Of a stretch of DNA of 64,000 nt, positions 25,990-35,301 are shown piece after piece; the first letter of the stretch is position 1; every line of letters starts with the position of its first letter. A program made the translations under genes and the position numbers. This DNA is from Brevundimonas pishanensis (lineage in GTDB: Bacteria; Pseudomonadota; Alphaproteobacteria; Caulobacterales; Caulobacteraceae): the NCBI RefSeq assembly GCF_022750635.1, contig NZ_JAJKBG010000006.1, positions 1 through 64,000 on the forward strand. Direction: 5' to 3'. The notes under the pieces were generated by a model. That model ran no database searches, had not been told where the DNA came from, and worked only from the letters and a program-made list of their open reading frames with translations.

Positions 25990-26011
25990 GTGTAACCCTA
26001 AGGGTTCACAC
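25990..26011. repeat. Imperfect palindrome between glnE and the ECF operon
   Basis: GTGT-AACCCT-A-AGGGTT-C-ACAC forms a near-perfect inverted repeat 37 bases past the glnE stop. No T-run follows, so an operator near the sigma-factor promoter is as likely as a terminator. Confidence 0.4.
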
Positions 26012-26117
26012 AGTGTAAAAGGCGTTTCGGAACAGATCATGCTGGCGACAAAGGGAAGATTACGGCGACTTGCGCCGGGCCGCCCCTTGGCGCTGGGCCG
26101 AATGTGCGGCAAAGGGG

Positions 26118-26759
26118 ATGACCCAGCTGTGCTTGCGTCCCTTGGGGGGGCGCGACACGTCTCCACACAGGCACGAAACGACCTTGGCACGGATCGACGA
26201 TCCAGACGAAGAGCTGCTTGGCCGTGTGGCGAAGGGGGACCCTGCTGCAATCCAGGCCATGGTCGCGCGCAAACTTCCGCGCATCCTGAACCTTGCCGCG
26301 CGCCTTCTTGGCGATCCGATCGAAGCCGAGGATGTGGCGCAGGAGACCATGCTGCGCGTCTGGAAACAGTCCGCCAAGTGGAAGCCGGGGCAGGCCAAGT
26401 TCGACACCTGGATTTATCGTGTGGGTCTGAACCTTTGCTACGATCGTCTGCGCCGTCGTCGCGAGACGCCGGTCGAGACCTTCCCCGAAATGGTGGACGA
26501 CGGTCCGGCACCGGATCGGGGCTTGTTGGCTGCCGAGACGGGCGCGCGGGTACAGCAGGTGCTTATGCGTCTGCCGCAAAGACAGCGCGAGGCGATCGTG
26601 CTGTGCCACTATCAGGAACTGGGCAATATCGAAGCCGCGCAGCTGATGGGGATCAGCGTCGAGGCCTTGGAAAGCCTTCTGTCTCGCGCCCGCCGCACCT
26701 TGCGTGCGTCACTGGAAGATCTGGCCACCCGGCCGCGTACCAATCGGAGGGGGAATTGA
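26118..26759 (+). CDS. ECF-type RNA polymerase sigma factor
   Basis: Extracytoplasmic-function sigma factor of about 213 residues. Region 2 is seen in LGDPIEAEDVAQETMLRVWK and FDTWIYRVGLNLCYDRLRRR; region 4 in LPQRQREAIVLCHYQELGNIE and GISVEALESLLSRARRTLR. The start is uncertain: ATG at 26118 lies very close behind AAAGGGG, an upstream ATG at 26070 is in frame, and strong family similarity begins only near IDDPDEELLGRV. It heads a three-gene operon with a single-helix membrane protein and a periplasmic metal-sensor-like protein, recalling the CnrH-CnrY-CnrX arrangement. Confidence 0.92.
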   Translation: MTQLCLRPLGGRDTSPHRHETTLARIDDPDEELLGRVAKGDPAAIQAMVARKLPRILNLAARLLGDPIEAEDVAQETMLRVWKQSAKWKPGQAKFDTWIYRVGLNLCYDRLRRRRETPVETFPEMVDDGPAPDRGLLAAETGARVQQVLMRLPQRQREAIVLCHYQELGNIEAAQLMGISVEALESLLSRARRTLRASLEDLATRPRTNRRGN

Positions 26760-26763
26760 GATC

Positions 26764-27210
26764 ATGATGACCAAAGACCGGTTTGAGTACCTCCTTGATG
26801 CCTATGGTGCAGACTTTGCGCGCTGGCCCGCCGATGCGCGTGACGCTGGTCGCGCGGCACTGCACAGTGATCCGCAGCTTCAGGTTGCGTGGGCTAAAGC
26901 CGTTGCACTGGACGATATGATCCGGTTGCCCAATCTGGTGCCCTCCGCCGCATTGCGCGATCAAATCATTGCATCGGCCACCAAGGCCGGTCTGCGCGCG
27001 CGCCGCATTCGTCGCGCCTTGCTGGCTGTCTGGTCGGGTGCAGGCGTCGCAGCTACGGCCGTAGCGGGCGCTGCGCTCGGCATCATTATCGCCCACCAGT
27101 TGTCGGCCCCGATGCGCGCAGACACTGTCTTTTATCAGGCCAGCCTTCAGGGCGCAGACGATACCGACTTGCTGGGCGTCGAAATGGCATCTCTGGACGT
27201 GAAACGCTGA
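26764..27210 (+). CDS. Probable membrane anti-sigma factor
   Basis: A 148-residue protein with a cytoplasmic N-terminal part (FEYLLDAYGADFARWPADARDAG), one membrane helix (about residues 81-104) and a short periplasmic end. The YGADFARWP segment recurs in proteins encoded beside ECF sigma factors. GGAGGGGG stands before ATG 26764; 26767 is equally possible. The position directly after the sigma gene and one-base overlap with the next gene support an anti-sigma role, though no zinc-binding HxxxCxxC motif is present. Confidence 0.72.
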   Translation: MMTKDRFEYLLDAYGADFARWPADARDAGRAALHSDPQLQVAWAKAVALDDMIRLPNLVPSAALRDQIIASATKAGLRARRIRRALLAVWSGAGVAATAVAGAALGIIIAHQLSAPMRADTVFYQASLQGADDTDLLGVEMASLDVKR

Positions 27211-27692
27211 TGACCTCGCGCACTCTTAAAACCGCGCTGGCGGTATCGGTCGCCCTGAACGTGTTTCTGGTGGCAGGCGGTGCCGCGGTCTGGGTCAAGA
27301 CCCGCGACGCCGCCCGTGCAGAGCAGTCCAGCCGCTCCAGCCGCACTGAAACGGTGATGGAACTGGTGAACGCCCGCTCCCCCGCTGTCGCAGAACCGCT
27401 GAAAGAAAAGCTGCGGGCGATTGCGCTGATGGCTCGTCCCGATTTCGAGCAGGCGCGTGCCGCCCGCCGCGAGGCCATCAACATCACTGCCTCGGATGAT
27501 TTCGACGCCGAGAAAGTCGACGCCTTGCTGGCAACCTCGCGTGCCGCCGAGGCACGAGGGCGTGCGGTTCTGGAAACGGGTGCCGTTCGCGTGCTCGCGG
27601 AGCAGCAGCCTGATGATCGCAAGGCACTGGCCCGCGTTCTCGCCCGTCACCGCACCAGCAAGGCCAAGGCCGAGAAACCGGCAGAGAAATAA
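27210..27692 (+). CDS. Periplasmic heavy-metal-sensor-like protein (CnrX/ZraP type)
   Basis: A 160-residue membrane-anchored periplasmic protein: one N-terminal helix (LAVSVALNVFLVAGGAAV), then a four-helix-type domain with the Metal_resist pattern (VMELVNARSPAVAEPLKEKL, FEQARAARREAINI). It begins in the TGATG overlap with the anti-sigma gene. In the cnr system CnrX in the periplasm controls release of the sigma factor through the membrane protein; a like role is inferred here. His and Met ligands are scarce, so the signal may not be a metal. Confidence 0.75.
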   Translation: MTSRTLKTALAVSVALNVFLVAGGAAVWVKTRDAARAEQSSRSSRTETVMELVNARSPAVAEPLKEKLRAIALMARPDFEQARAARREAINITASDDFDAEKVDALLATSRAAEARGRAVLETGAVRVLAEQQPDDRKALARVLARHRTSKAKAEKPAEK

Positions 27693-27698
27693 ACCGCT

Positions 27699-30083
27699 TT
27701 AAGCGGCGGTATGCAGGCGCGGGGCAGGGTGAAGCCCCTGCGCGGTCTTGACCGACTTTACGGGTATGTCGAACCACACGGTCGTTCCGGTGCCCAGTTC
27801 GCTTTCGATCGTCATTTCCGAGCCGTGCATCTCGATCAGCGACTTGGTCAGGGCTAGGCCAAGCCCGGTGCCCTGTGTCGTCTTGGCGTGTTGGTTCTCG
27901 ACCTGCACAAACGGCTGGGCCAGTCGCTTGATATCCTCGGCGGCAATGCCGATACCGGTATCGCGAATGGCCACACGCACCACACCCGGACGCTCGATCA
28001 ACGGGGCCAATTCCAGCATGACGCGACCGGCGCGGGGCGTGAATTTGATGGCGTTGGACACAAGGTTCAGCAGCACCTGTTTCATGCCACGCAAATCGAC
28101 TTCGGCCTCGACCACATCCGGTGCATCCAGCGTCAGGGCCAGACCCGCTTCTTCGGCGCGGCCCCTCATCAGATGCACTACTTCCCGACCAAGCGCAGCC
28201 ATGTCCGTGCGCTCGTAATAGAGGTTCAGCTTGCCGGCCTCGATCTTGGCCATGTCGAGGATGTCGTTGATCAGGCTCAGCAGGTGCTTGCCCGAGGTGT
28301 GGATGTCGACGGCATAGCCCTTGTAGCGACGATCCCCCAACGGGCCGAACATCTCCTGCGCCATGATCTCGGAGAAGCCGTTGATGGCATTCAGCGGCGT
28401 GCGCAGTTCATGGCTCATATTGGCCAGAAACTCCGACTTGGACTGGCTGGCAGCCTCGGCCCGCGTCATTGCGGCCTCATACTCCTTGGCCAGTGTCGCC
28501 AGATTGGCGCGGCTGCGCTCCAAGGCATTTACAGTGCGCTGGAGTTCCTCTGCCGCCCGGCGACGCTCGTTTTCCTGCTGGCGGATGAGGGTCACATCGG
28601 CGGCGATCACCACCGTGCCGCCATCGCCGGTAAACCGCTCGGTCATCTGCAGCCAGCGGCCGTCCTTGAGTTCGACTTCGCGCACGCCTGCGCGGCGCTG
28701 CTCGGATTTTTGCTCCGATCGAATGGCTTGTGCGGCGATCCGGTTCAGGTCGTTCTTTAAAGCCCCGCGATAGAGCGCGCCCTTGGGGAAGTCGAAAGCG
28801 TCCTGGAATGCTTGGTTCCACATCACCAGATGACCCTGACGGTCAAACAGGACAAAGGCATCCGAGACGCTCTGGATGCCGTCGATGAGCCGGTTCTCCG
28901 CCGCCTGTGCCTTGGCCTTGATGCGGCGCGCTTCGGTGACGTCCAGCGCGATACCCATGAGATGGCTGAACTCGCCCCGACGCGGATTGAGACGCGCACG
29001 GCCGCGCACGTCGATCCAGCGCACGCCCCCATCGGCCAGTGGCAGAGGGAATGCGAGATCGAAATGACCGGTCAGCCTCGCCTCGGCCATGGCCGCGACG
29101 AAGCCGTCACGATAGTGCGGATGGATGCGGTCGATGATCTCGGTATGGGTGAGAACGGAGCCTGTCGGCACCTCGAAAAGGGCCGTCATATAGTCGGAAA
29201 AGGTGATATGCCCCTTCTCCATATCCCAGTCCCAGACCCCGCACTGCGCGGCCTCTACGGCGATACGGAAGCGGCGCTCGGTTTCGCCCCACTCGCGACG
29301 ACGACGATCCTGCCGGAAGATCTGCAGCGCAAGGAACAACAACAGGGCTACCCCGGCAGCGAGCGGGATGACCAGCAATCGGGCATCGTCACGCCAGCGT
29401 TCGAAGACGGTCGGGGCAGGGCGATCCGCCACCACCGCTAAACCGCTGTCTCCGACAAGCCTTGCCTTGGTCATGCGGCCCTTACCTTGTGGGTCCGGCA
29501 GGATAGCGCCGTCGCCGAACAGGGCTGGGGGCAGTTGGGATTTGGGGTGCAGTTCCAAACGCGTGTCTGCAACAGTTGGCGTGGGTGCAGGTGCGGGCGC
29601 GCTGACGGCCAGAAGCTTCCCGTCACGCGTCTTGCGCGCAAGATGAAGACGGCCTTCCTCGTAGCTAATGCCTTCGACGGCGCGTGTATTCTTGCCGACC
29701 GCGACTAGGGGTGTCCCCTGCGCGGTCGTCAGCAAAAGGGCGCTGCCGGACAGATTGCGGGCGGCCAGTTCCATTGCCGACAACGCACGCTCGGGTTGGG
29801 CGGCAAATCCGGCTTCGGCTGAGGTCAGCAGGCGATCCATATCGCCCAGCTGGGCAGTCACTGTCTGGGCAAAGACCTGTGCGTCGAGCGACAGGGTTTC
29901 GCGCATCAGAGCATCGACTTCGCGCTCGGGGCGGGACTGGTCGCGGGCAACCAGCAGCAAAGCCATGGACAGGATCAGCAGCGCCGCCAGAAACAGGGCG
30001 CGTTCATAGGGCCGTCCCCATAGACCGGGATGGTCTGTGGCGCGGCGTCCCCGTCCTTCGCTGCGTCGCTCGATCCCGCGCAC
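27699..30083 (-). CDS. PleC/DivJ-type PAS sensor histidine kinase
   Basis: A 794-residue kinase starting with GTG behind GGGAGGGG. It has a first membrane helix (about 29-46), a periplasmic domain, a second helix (about 237-257), two PAS domains (one with WDWDMEKGHITFSD, one with SDAFVLFDRQGHLVMWNQAF), a coiled coil and the phosphoacceptor site FLANMSHELRTPLNAINGF with His558. The following MFGPLGDRRYKGYAVDIHTS and HLLSLINDILDMAKIEAGK are the pattern of the PleC/DivJ cell-cycle kinases. ATPase boxes NAIKF, DTGIGI and GTGLGLAL are intact. Assignment to PleC itself would need orthology analysis. Confidence 0.88.
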   Translation of the reverse strand: MRGIERRSEGRGRRATDHPGLWGRPYERALFLAALLILSMALLLVARDQSRPEREVDALMRETLSLDAQVFAQTVTAQLGDMDRLLTSAEAGFAAQPERALSAMELAARNLSGSALLLTTAQGTPLVAVGKNTRAVEGISYEEGRLHLARKTRDGKLLAVSAPAPAPTPTVADTRLELHPKSQLPPALFGDGAILPDPQGKGRMTKARLVGDSGLAVVADRPAPTVFERWRDDARLLVIPLAAGVALLLFLALQIFRQDRRRREWGETERRFRIAVEAAQCGVWDWDMEKGHITFSDYMTALFEVPTGSVLTHTEIIDRIHPHYRDGFVAAMAEARLTGHFDLAFPLPLADGGVRWIDVRGRARLNPRRGEFSHLMGIALDVTEARRIKAKAQAAENRLIDGIQSVSDAFVLFDRQGHLVMWNQAFQDAFDFPKGALYRGALKNDLNRIAAQAIRSEQKSEQRRAGVREVELKDGRWLQMTERFTGDGGTVVIAADVTLIRQQENERRRAAEELQRTVNALERSRANLATLAKEYEAAMTRAEAASQSKSEFLANMSHELRTPLNAINGFSEIMAQEMFGPLGDRRYKGYAVDIHTSGKHLLSLINDILDMAKIEAGKLNLYYERTDMAALGREVVHLMRGRAEEAGLALTLDAPDVVEAEVDLRGMKQVLLNLVSNAIKFTPRAGRVMLELAPLIERPGVVRVAIRDTGIGIAAEDIKRLAQPFVQVENQHAKTTQGTGLGLALTKSLIEMHGSEMTIESELGTGTTVWFDIPVKSVKTAQGLHPAPRLHTAA

Positions 30084-30169
30084 GAAGAGGCCCCTCCCTG
30101 CGTTCGTGAAGGGCTAAACTAGGCTGTTTTGTCAGTCTGTGTCGAGAGCTTGGCTATGGGGCGCGGGTT

Positions 30170-30760
30170 TCAGGCCGCTTCATCGCCCATATTTGTCGGC
30201 GTGTCCGTGCGGTCGGTCAGAGCCGGGCGTGATGCGGGCATCGGCAGGCTATGAATCCGGCGCAGGATGGCCTTGCTGGCCTCGGCCAGTCGGCGGGCTT
30301 CGGGCGGGGCATCCATGGGGCTTTCGTCCACCGCCTCGATGATCTGGTTCAGGATGCTGAGCATGTCGGGCGCGGCGGCAATGATGCGGGCCTGCTGCTC
30401 GATCACCTCGGGAAGCCGGTCATATTCGGCACCCGGCACGCGCCATCCACCCCAGTCCGCCTCGTCGGTGACAACCACCGGATAACTTCCGGGGAAGGGG
30501 TGGTGGGCGCAGTCGTTCTGGTCCTGCCATTTGTTACGGGCACGCAGCACGCGCCAGTTTCCAAGGTTCTTGAGGCCCTCGCTTTCAGGCAGTTGCAGTT
30601 CGCTGCCTTGAAACTCGCGTCCCAGACCTACGTCATAGGTCACGCGCACAGGTTCGTCGAAGCCCTTGGCCCAAACAGGAATTACCCGTTCGACGTCAGC
30701 CCAAAGTCCAACGCTTTCGACCCAGACCTTCTGACCTTTTTGAAACTGCGCGCGCGCCAT
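30170..30760 (-). CDS. Conserved hypothetical protein
   Basis: A 196-residue soluble protein with no motif tied to a known activity. The N-terminal half (ARAQFQKGQKVWVESVGLW, DEPVRVTYDVGLGREFQ) looks like a small beta barrel; the C-terminal half is helical and acidic with a proline-rich end. ATG at 30760 is preferred over ATG at 30796 because GGGG precedes it and the natural-looking N-terminus MARAQFQKGQK begins there. It is upstream of, and co-directional with, the PleC-like kinase. Confidence 0.75.
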   Translation of the reverse strand: MARAQFQKGQKVWVESVGLWADVERVIPVWAKGFDEPVRVTYDVGLGREFQGSELQLPESEGLKNLGNWRVLRARNKWQDQNDCAHHPFPGSYPVVVTDEADWGGWRVPGAEYDRLPEVIEQQARIIAAAPDMLSILNQIIEAVDESPMDAPPEARRLAEASKAILRRIHSLPMPASRPALTDRTDTPTNMGDEAA

Positions 30761-30882
30761 TGCATAAGCCCCGTACCACTCGTCGTCGCTAACCATAGCT
30801 ATAAGCCGTTAGCGACACCTTGGGAGAGATGGTTACCGGAGACCCTTAACCGTGACCATTACTAATTAGGCCAAACAACCAC

Positions 30883-31293
30883 TTATGGCTGCGATATGCT
30901 TTCCAGAGCCTCGCCTGCATAGCGTTCCTTAACCTTTACAGACAGGTCGCCCAGCGAGACCACGCCGACCAATCGACCATGTTTGTCCGTGACGGGCAGA
31001 CGACGGATACGCGCACGGCTCATGAGGTCCAGAGCGGTTTTCAACTCGTCCGTATCCAGCGCGGTGATGGCGTCGCGCGACAGGTATTGACCCACCGCAT
31101 CTCCGGCACTGGCACCCTTGGCAAGCGCGCGCACAGTCAGGTCCCGGTCGGTGATAGTGCCGATCACGCGGTCTTCCTCGACCACCGGCATAAAGCCGAA
31201 ATCGCCCTGCGCCATCCGGCTGGCGATGTGTTGGAGGGTATCTTCCGGGCGCGCGACTTCGACGTCGCGGCTCATCAGGTCTTTGATCTTCAT
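30883..31293 (-). CDS. Two-CBS-domain protein
   Basis: A 136-residue protein made of one CBS pair (KDLMSRDVEVARPEDTLQHI ... VIGTITDRDLTVR, and LSRDAITALDTDELKTALD ... LVGVVSLGDLS), a Bateman module that binds adenosine nucleotides. Stand-alone CBS pairs in proteobacteria are usually stress or energy-state regulators with unknown partners. AGGAG lies before the ATG. It is divergent from a Kef-type antiporter. Confidence 0.92.
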   Translation of the reverse strand: MKIKDLMSRDVEVARPEDTLQHIASRMAQGDFGFMPVVEEDRVIGTITDRDLTVRALAKGASAGDAVGQYLSRDAITALDTDELKTALDLMSRARIRRLPVTDKHGRLVGVVSLGDLSVKVKERYAGEALESISQP

Positions 31294-31435
31294 TTCCTGC
31301 TCCTGAAGCGGATCGGCCGAGCGGCCTCCCAGAATAAAGACGGGGGCAGGGGAAACTGTTCCTTAGTGCAACGCTAGGAGGTTCGGGGAAACGTCGCTAT
31401 CTCCTTAGTTGTGAACCGAGATCAGGATGGTGCCG

Positions 31436-33280
31436 ATGGCCTCTGAAACTGCTGCATTGGGATTGGGCCACGTCACCGCCCTGTTGGCTGCGGGCGTGGT
31501 AGCGGTGTCGGTGGCACGCAAGATCGGCCTCGGCTCGGTGCTGGGCTATCTGCTGGCCGGCGTTGCTCTGGGGCCGTTTGGACTGGCGGTGGTCAAGGAG
31601 CCGCAGGTCATTCTGCACGTCGCCGAGTTCGGCGTGGTGATCTTCCTGTTCATCATAGGTCTGGAGATGAGGCCGACGCGGCTTTGGGCCATGAAGGGCG
31701 AGATATTCGGTCTTGGCACCGCGCAGGTCCTGTTGAGCGGTCTGGTTCTGACCCTGATCGCCTATGCGTCGGGAGTGCCGCTGGCGGTGGCGTTTGTCGG
31801 GGCCATGGGCTTTGTCATGTCGTCGACAGCCGTCATCATGCAGATGCTGGAAGAGCGCGGGCAGATGGCCAGCGCCGGAGGCCGCCGTGCCGTCTCGATC
31901 CTGTTGTTTGAAGACCTCGCCATCGTGCCGCTTTTGGCCATTGTGGCCCTGATAGGTGCGCGGGTTGCGCCGGTGCACGAAACCGGCTCACCGCTGTGGA
32001 TGACGGCAGGTCTGGCTGTGTTGGCGGTTGTCGGCGTGCTGGTGGCAGGCCGCTATCTGGTCAATCCGGTATTCGGCTTCCTTGCCCGAAATGGCGGGCG
32101 CGAAGTCATGACGGCGGCGGCCCTTCTGGTGGTGGCAGGCACGGCGTGGCTGTTGGATGCTGTGGGCTTGTCGATGGCGATGGGGGCCTTCCTCGCCGGT
32201 GTACTGCTGTCGGATTCCACCTTCCGTCACCAGCTTGAAGCCGATGTAGAGCCCTTCAGGGCCATCCTGCTGGGGCTGTTTTTCCTGTCGGTCGGTATGG
32301 CGCTGGACCTGTCGGTGGTGGCCGATCAGTGGCAGTTGGTGCTGGCCGGTCTGGCGGCCTTCATGGTTGCCAAGGCCGTGGTCATCTATGCAGTCGGACG
32401 CCTGTTCCGCCATAACCACCGCGAGGCGATGGAGCGGGCTACCTTGTTCGCGCAAGGCGGCGAGTTCGCCTTCGTCCTTTACAGCGCGGCCGTGGCGGCG
32501 GGTGTGATCGACGGCAACGCCAGCGCTACCTTGTCTGCCATTGTCATCCTCTCTATGGCCCTTACTCCGCTGACGACTTTGGCGACCAGCCGCCTGTTAC
32601 CCAAGGAGCAAGGTTTGCGGGTGGAGGATGCCGACGATGTTGAATCCGCCAAGGACCTTGTCGGGCGCGTTCTGATCATCGGCTTTGGCCGCTTCGCCCA
32701 GGTCGCCTCGCAACCTCTGTTGGCGCAGGGCGTGGATGTTTCCATCATCGAAAAGGATGTGGAGATGATTCAGGCGGCCGCCAATTTCGGCTTCAAGGTC
32801 TATTACGGCGACGGCACAAGGCTGGACACCTTGCGTGCGTCGGGCGTCGAAAAGGCCGAGGCCGTTCTGATCTGTGTCGACGATCAGGAAGCCACCGACC
32901 GGATTGTCGAACTGGTCATCCACGAATTCCCCGGCACCAAGGTCTTCGCCCGCGCCTATGACCGCGGCGCGACCCTGCGACTGCTCAAGGCGGGCGTCGA
33001 TTATCAAATCCGCGAAACCTTCGAGTCGGCCCTCGTCTTTGGCGGCGAAGTCTTGCGCGAACTCGGTACGCCCGATGTCGAGATCGAGGAAACGCTTGAG
33101 GACGTCCGGAACCGCGACGCCCAGCGCGTTGATCTGGAACTGGCCGGAGGCCTCGAGGCCGGACGCGTTTTGATGCGCGGGAACATGACAACGCCCCAGC
33201 CCTCGCCCTATATCAAGCCGGTACGGGAAGGGCAGGTTATCACTGTCGATCCTGCCTCGTCTGACGCTTCGGGAAGCTAA
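31436..33280 (+). CDS. Kef-type monovalent cation:proton antiporter (CPA2) with RCK domain
   Basis: A 614-residue CPA2 antiporter. The first about 380 residues form some 12 membrane helices (ending ILSMALTPLTTLATS), with the exchange segment GAMGFVMSSTAVIMQML. The rest is cytoplasmic, starting with a Rossmann NAD-binding RCK/TrkA-N domain (RVLIIGFGRFAQVASQPLL, YYGDGTRLDTLRASG). ATG at 31436 is preferred to 31427 because AGG lies nine bases upstream of it. Likely ions are potassium and protons; glutathione gating as in KefB/KefC is not demonstrable here. Only six bases separate it from pncB. Confidence 0.92.
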   Translation: MASETAALGLGHVTALLAAGVVAVSVARKIGLGSVLGYLLAGVALGPFGLAVVKEPQVILHVAEFGVVIFLFIIGLEMRPTRLWAMKGEIFGLGTAQVLLSGLVLTLIAYASGVPLAVAFVGAMGFVMSSTAVIMQMLEERGQMASAGGRRAVSILLFEDLAIVPLLAIVALIGARVAPVHETGSPLWMTAGLAVLAVVGVLVAGRYLVNPVFGFLARNGGREVMTAAALLVVAGTAWLLDAVGLSMAMGAFLAGVLLSDSTFRHQLEADVEPFRAILLGLFFLSVGMALDLSVVADQWQLVLAGLAAFMVAKAVVIYAVGRLFRHNHREAMERATLFAQGGEFAFVLYSAAVAAGVIDGNASATLSAIVILSMALTPLTTLATSRLLPKEQGLRVEDADDVESAKDLVGRVLIIGFGRFAQVASQPLLAQGVDVSIIEKDVEMIQAAANFGFKVYYGDGTRLDTLRASGVEKAEAVLICVDDQEATDRIVELVIHEFPGTKVFARAYDRGATLRLLKAGVDYQIRETFESALVFGGEVLRELGTPDVEIEETLEDVRNRDAQRVDLELAGGLEAGRVLMRGNMTTPQPSPYIKPVREGQVITVDPASSDASGS

Positions 33281-33286
33281 CCGCCT

Positions 33287-34597
33287 ATGGTCAACGTCGA
33301 TATCGCCAAGCGCGCCTATGATCATAGCTGGCGGCTGGACCCCATTGTGCGCAGTCTGCTGGATACCGACTTCTACAAGCTGTTGATGCTGCAACTGATC
33401 TGGCGTCGTTTCCGCGACGTGCCGGTGACGTTCACGGTCATCAACCGTACCAAGACGGTGCGTCTTGCCGACGAGATCGACGAGGCGGAACTGCGCGCGC
33501 AACTGGATCACGTGCGCACCCTGCGGTTCAGCAACAAGGAACTGATCTGGCTGGGTGGTAACACTTTCTACGGTGTGAAGCAGATTTTCACGCCGGACTT
33601 TCTGGCGTGGCTGGCGACCTATCAACTGCCCGAATATGACCTGTCCAAGACCAAAGACGGTCAGTTTTCACTGACCTTCAGCGGTACGTGGGCGGATGTC
33701 ACGCTGTGGGAAATCCCGGCGCTTTCGATCATCAACGAACTACGGGCCCGCAAGGCGCTACGCCGCATGGGCCGGTTCGAGCTGGATATCCTCTATTCGC
33801 GCGCCAAGACCAAGCTGTGGGAGAAGATCGAGCGCTTGCGCAAGCTGGACGGTCTGGTGATTTCGGACTTCGGTACCCGCCGCCGCCACGGCTTCCTGTG
33901 GCAGGACTGGTGCGTGGCGGCCATGAAGGCGGGGCTGGGCCAGTCCTTCATCGGCACGTCCAACGTCCTGTTGGCTATGAACAACGACATGGAAGCCATC
34001 GGCACCAACGGGCACGAACTGCCGATGGTGGTGGCGGCCATGGCGGGCGAAGACGACAATGCCCTGCGCAATGCGCCCTATCGGGTGCTGGAGGAGTGGC
34101 GCCAGACCTATCACGGCAATCTGCTGATTGTTCTGCCGGACGCGTTCGGTACCAAGGCGTTTCTTGACGATGCGCCGGACTGGCTTGCCGACTGGAAGGG
34201 CTTCCGCCCCGACAGCGCCCCGCCCATCGAGGGCGGCGAGATCATCATGGACTGGTGGAAGTCCAAGGGCGTTGATCCGCGCGATCGTCTGCTGGTCCTG
34301 GCTGACGGGCTGGACGTGGACACCATCGAACAGGCCCACGCCCATTTCAAAGGCCGCGTCCGTACCAGCTTTGGCTGGGGCACCAATCTGACCAATGACT
34401 TCAGTGACTGCGCACCCATCGACGCGCCCGAACTGACGCCCATCTCGCTGGTGTGCAAGGTGACGGAGGCGGCAGGTCGTCCCGCTGTCAAACTGTCCGA
34501 CAACCGTGCCAAGGCGACCGGCGATGCCGATGAGGTCGTCCGCTACCAGCGCGTATTCGGCGAGGTCGGTCGCGACCAGCGCGAGGTGCGCGTTTAG
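33287..34597 (+). CDS. pncB: Nicotinate phosphoribosyltransferase
   Basis: NAD salvage enzyme that makes nicotinate mononucleotide from nicotinate, PRPP and ATP. At 436 residues it has the bacterial short-form length. TDFYKLLM (27-34), FGTRRRHG (195-202) and the phosphorylated-histidine motif GTNGHELPM with His243 are intact, and [10 protein letters not shown] forms the C-terminal phosphate loop. ATG at 33287 follows the antiporter gene by six bases, so they may be co-transcribed. Confidence 0.96.
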   Translation: MVNVDIAKRAYDHSWRLDPIVRSLLDTDFYKLLMLQLIWRRFRDVPVTFTVINRTKTVRLADEIDEAELRAQLDHVRTLRFSNKELIWLGGNTFYGVKQIFTPDFLAWLATYQLPEYDLSKTKDGQFSLTFSGTWADVTLWEIPALSIINELRARKALRRMGRFELDILYSRAKTKLWEKIERLRKLDGLVISDFGTRRRHGFLWQDWCVAAMKAGLGQSFIGTSNVLLAMNNDMEAIGTNGHELPMVVAAMAGEDDNALRNAPYRVLEEWRQTYHGNLLIVLPDAFGTKAFLDDAPDWLADWKGFRPDSAPPIEGGEIIMDWWKSKGVDPRDRLLVLADGLDVDTIEQAHAHFKGRVRTSFGWGTNLTNDFSDCAPIDAPELTPISLVCKVTEAAGRPAVKLSDNRAKATGDADEVVRYQRVFGEVGRDQREVRV

Positions 34598-34671
34598 GCC
34601 GTCACCGGAACACCGGACAGCCAGCAGGCATTGATGAAGGTGACTTTCACCGCGAACGGAGCCTGTATCCC

Positions 34672-35223
34672 ATGTCCGCACTCAAGATCGGCGTCATTGT
34701 CGGCAGTCTGGCCAAGGCCTCTATCAACCGTAAATTGGCGCAGGCTCTGACAGGGCTTGCCCCCGAGGGTGTCGAGTTCTTCGACATCAGTATCGACCTG
34801 CCGCTCTATTCCTATGACTACGACGCCGATTATCCGCAGGCGGGCAAGGACCTGAAGGCAGCCATCGAGGGCGCAGACGGCATCATCATCGTGACGCCAG
34901 AATATAATCGCTCCATCCCCGGTGGTTTGAAGAACGCTCTAGACTGGGCCAGCCGCCCTTGGGGGCAGAACAGCTTTAATGGCAAACCTCTGGCCGTGAT
35001 CGGAACTTCCCCCGGAGCAATCGGAACGGCAGTCGCCCAAGCGGCGCTTCGTCCGGTGCTAGGCTTCCTGAACGTCGCCCAGATGAACCAGCCCGAGGCC
35101 TATATCCAGTTCAAGTCGGACCTGCTGGACGAGCAGGGCAAGGTCACCAACGCCGATACCGAAAAGTTCCTGCGCGGTTGGGTCGAGAGCTTCGTAGAGT
35201 TTACTTCCCAGCACAAAGACTGA
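34672..35223 (+). CDS. NADPH-dependent FMN reductase family protein
   Basis: Flavodoxin-like reductase of 183 residues. The FMN phosphate loop IVGSLAKASINRKLA and the block TPEYNRSIPGGLKNALDW are diagnostic for the chromate/quinone reductase-type NADPH:FMN reductases. It would reduce FMN, quinones or similar acceptors in the cytoplasm. A terminator follows about 27 bases after the stop, shared with the convergent MFS gene. Confidence 0.93.
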   Translation: MSALKIGVIVGSLAKASINRKLAQALTGLAPEGVEFFDISIDLPLYSYDYDADYPQAGKDLKAAIEGADGIIIVTPEYNRSIPGGLKNALDWASRPWGQNSFNGKPLAVIGTSPGAIGTAVAQAALRPVLGFLNVAQMNQPEAYIQFKSDLLDEQGKVTNADTEKFLRGWVESFVEFTSQHKD

Positions 35224-35249
35224 TCTGTTCAACGGTATCGGGCGGCAAA

Positions 35250-35279
35250 AAGGGCGCGGCCATCGCTGACCGCGCCCTT
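35250..35279. terminator. Intrinsic terminator between convergent genes
   Basis: AAGGGCGCGG (35250-35259) pairs with CCGCGCCCTT (35270-35279), with flanking A-run on the left and short T-run on the right. It separates the FMN reductase gene from the convergent MFS carrier and could stop both. Confidence 0.85.
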
Positions 35280-35301
35280 CACTTTTGGGATCTCGGACCC
35301 G

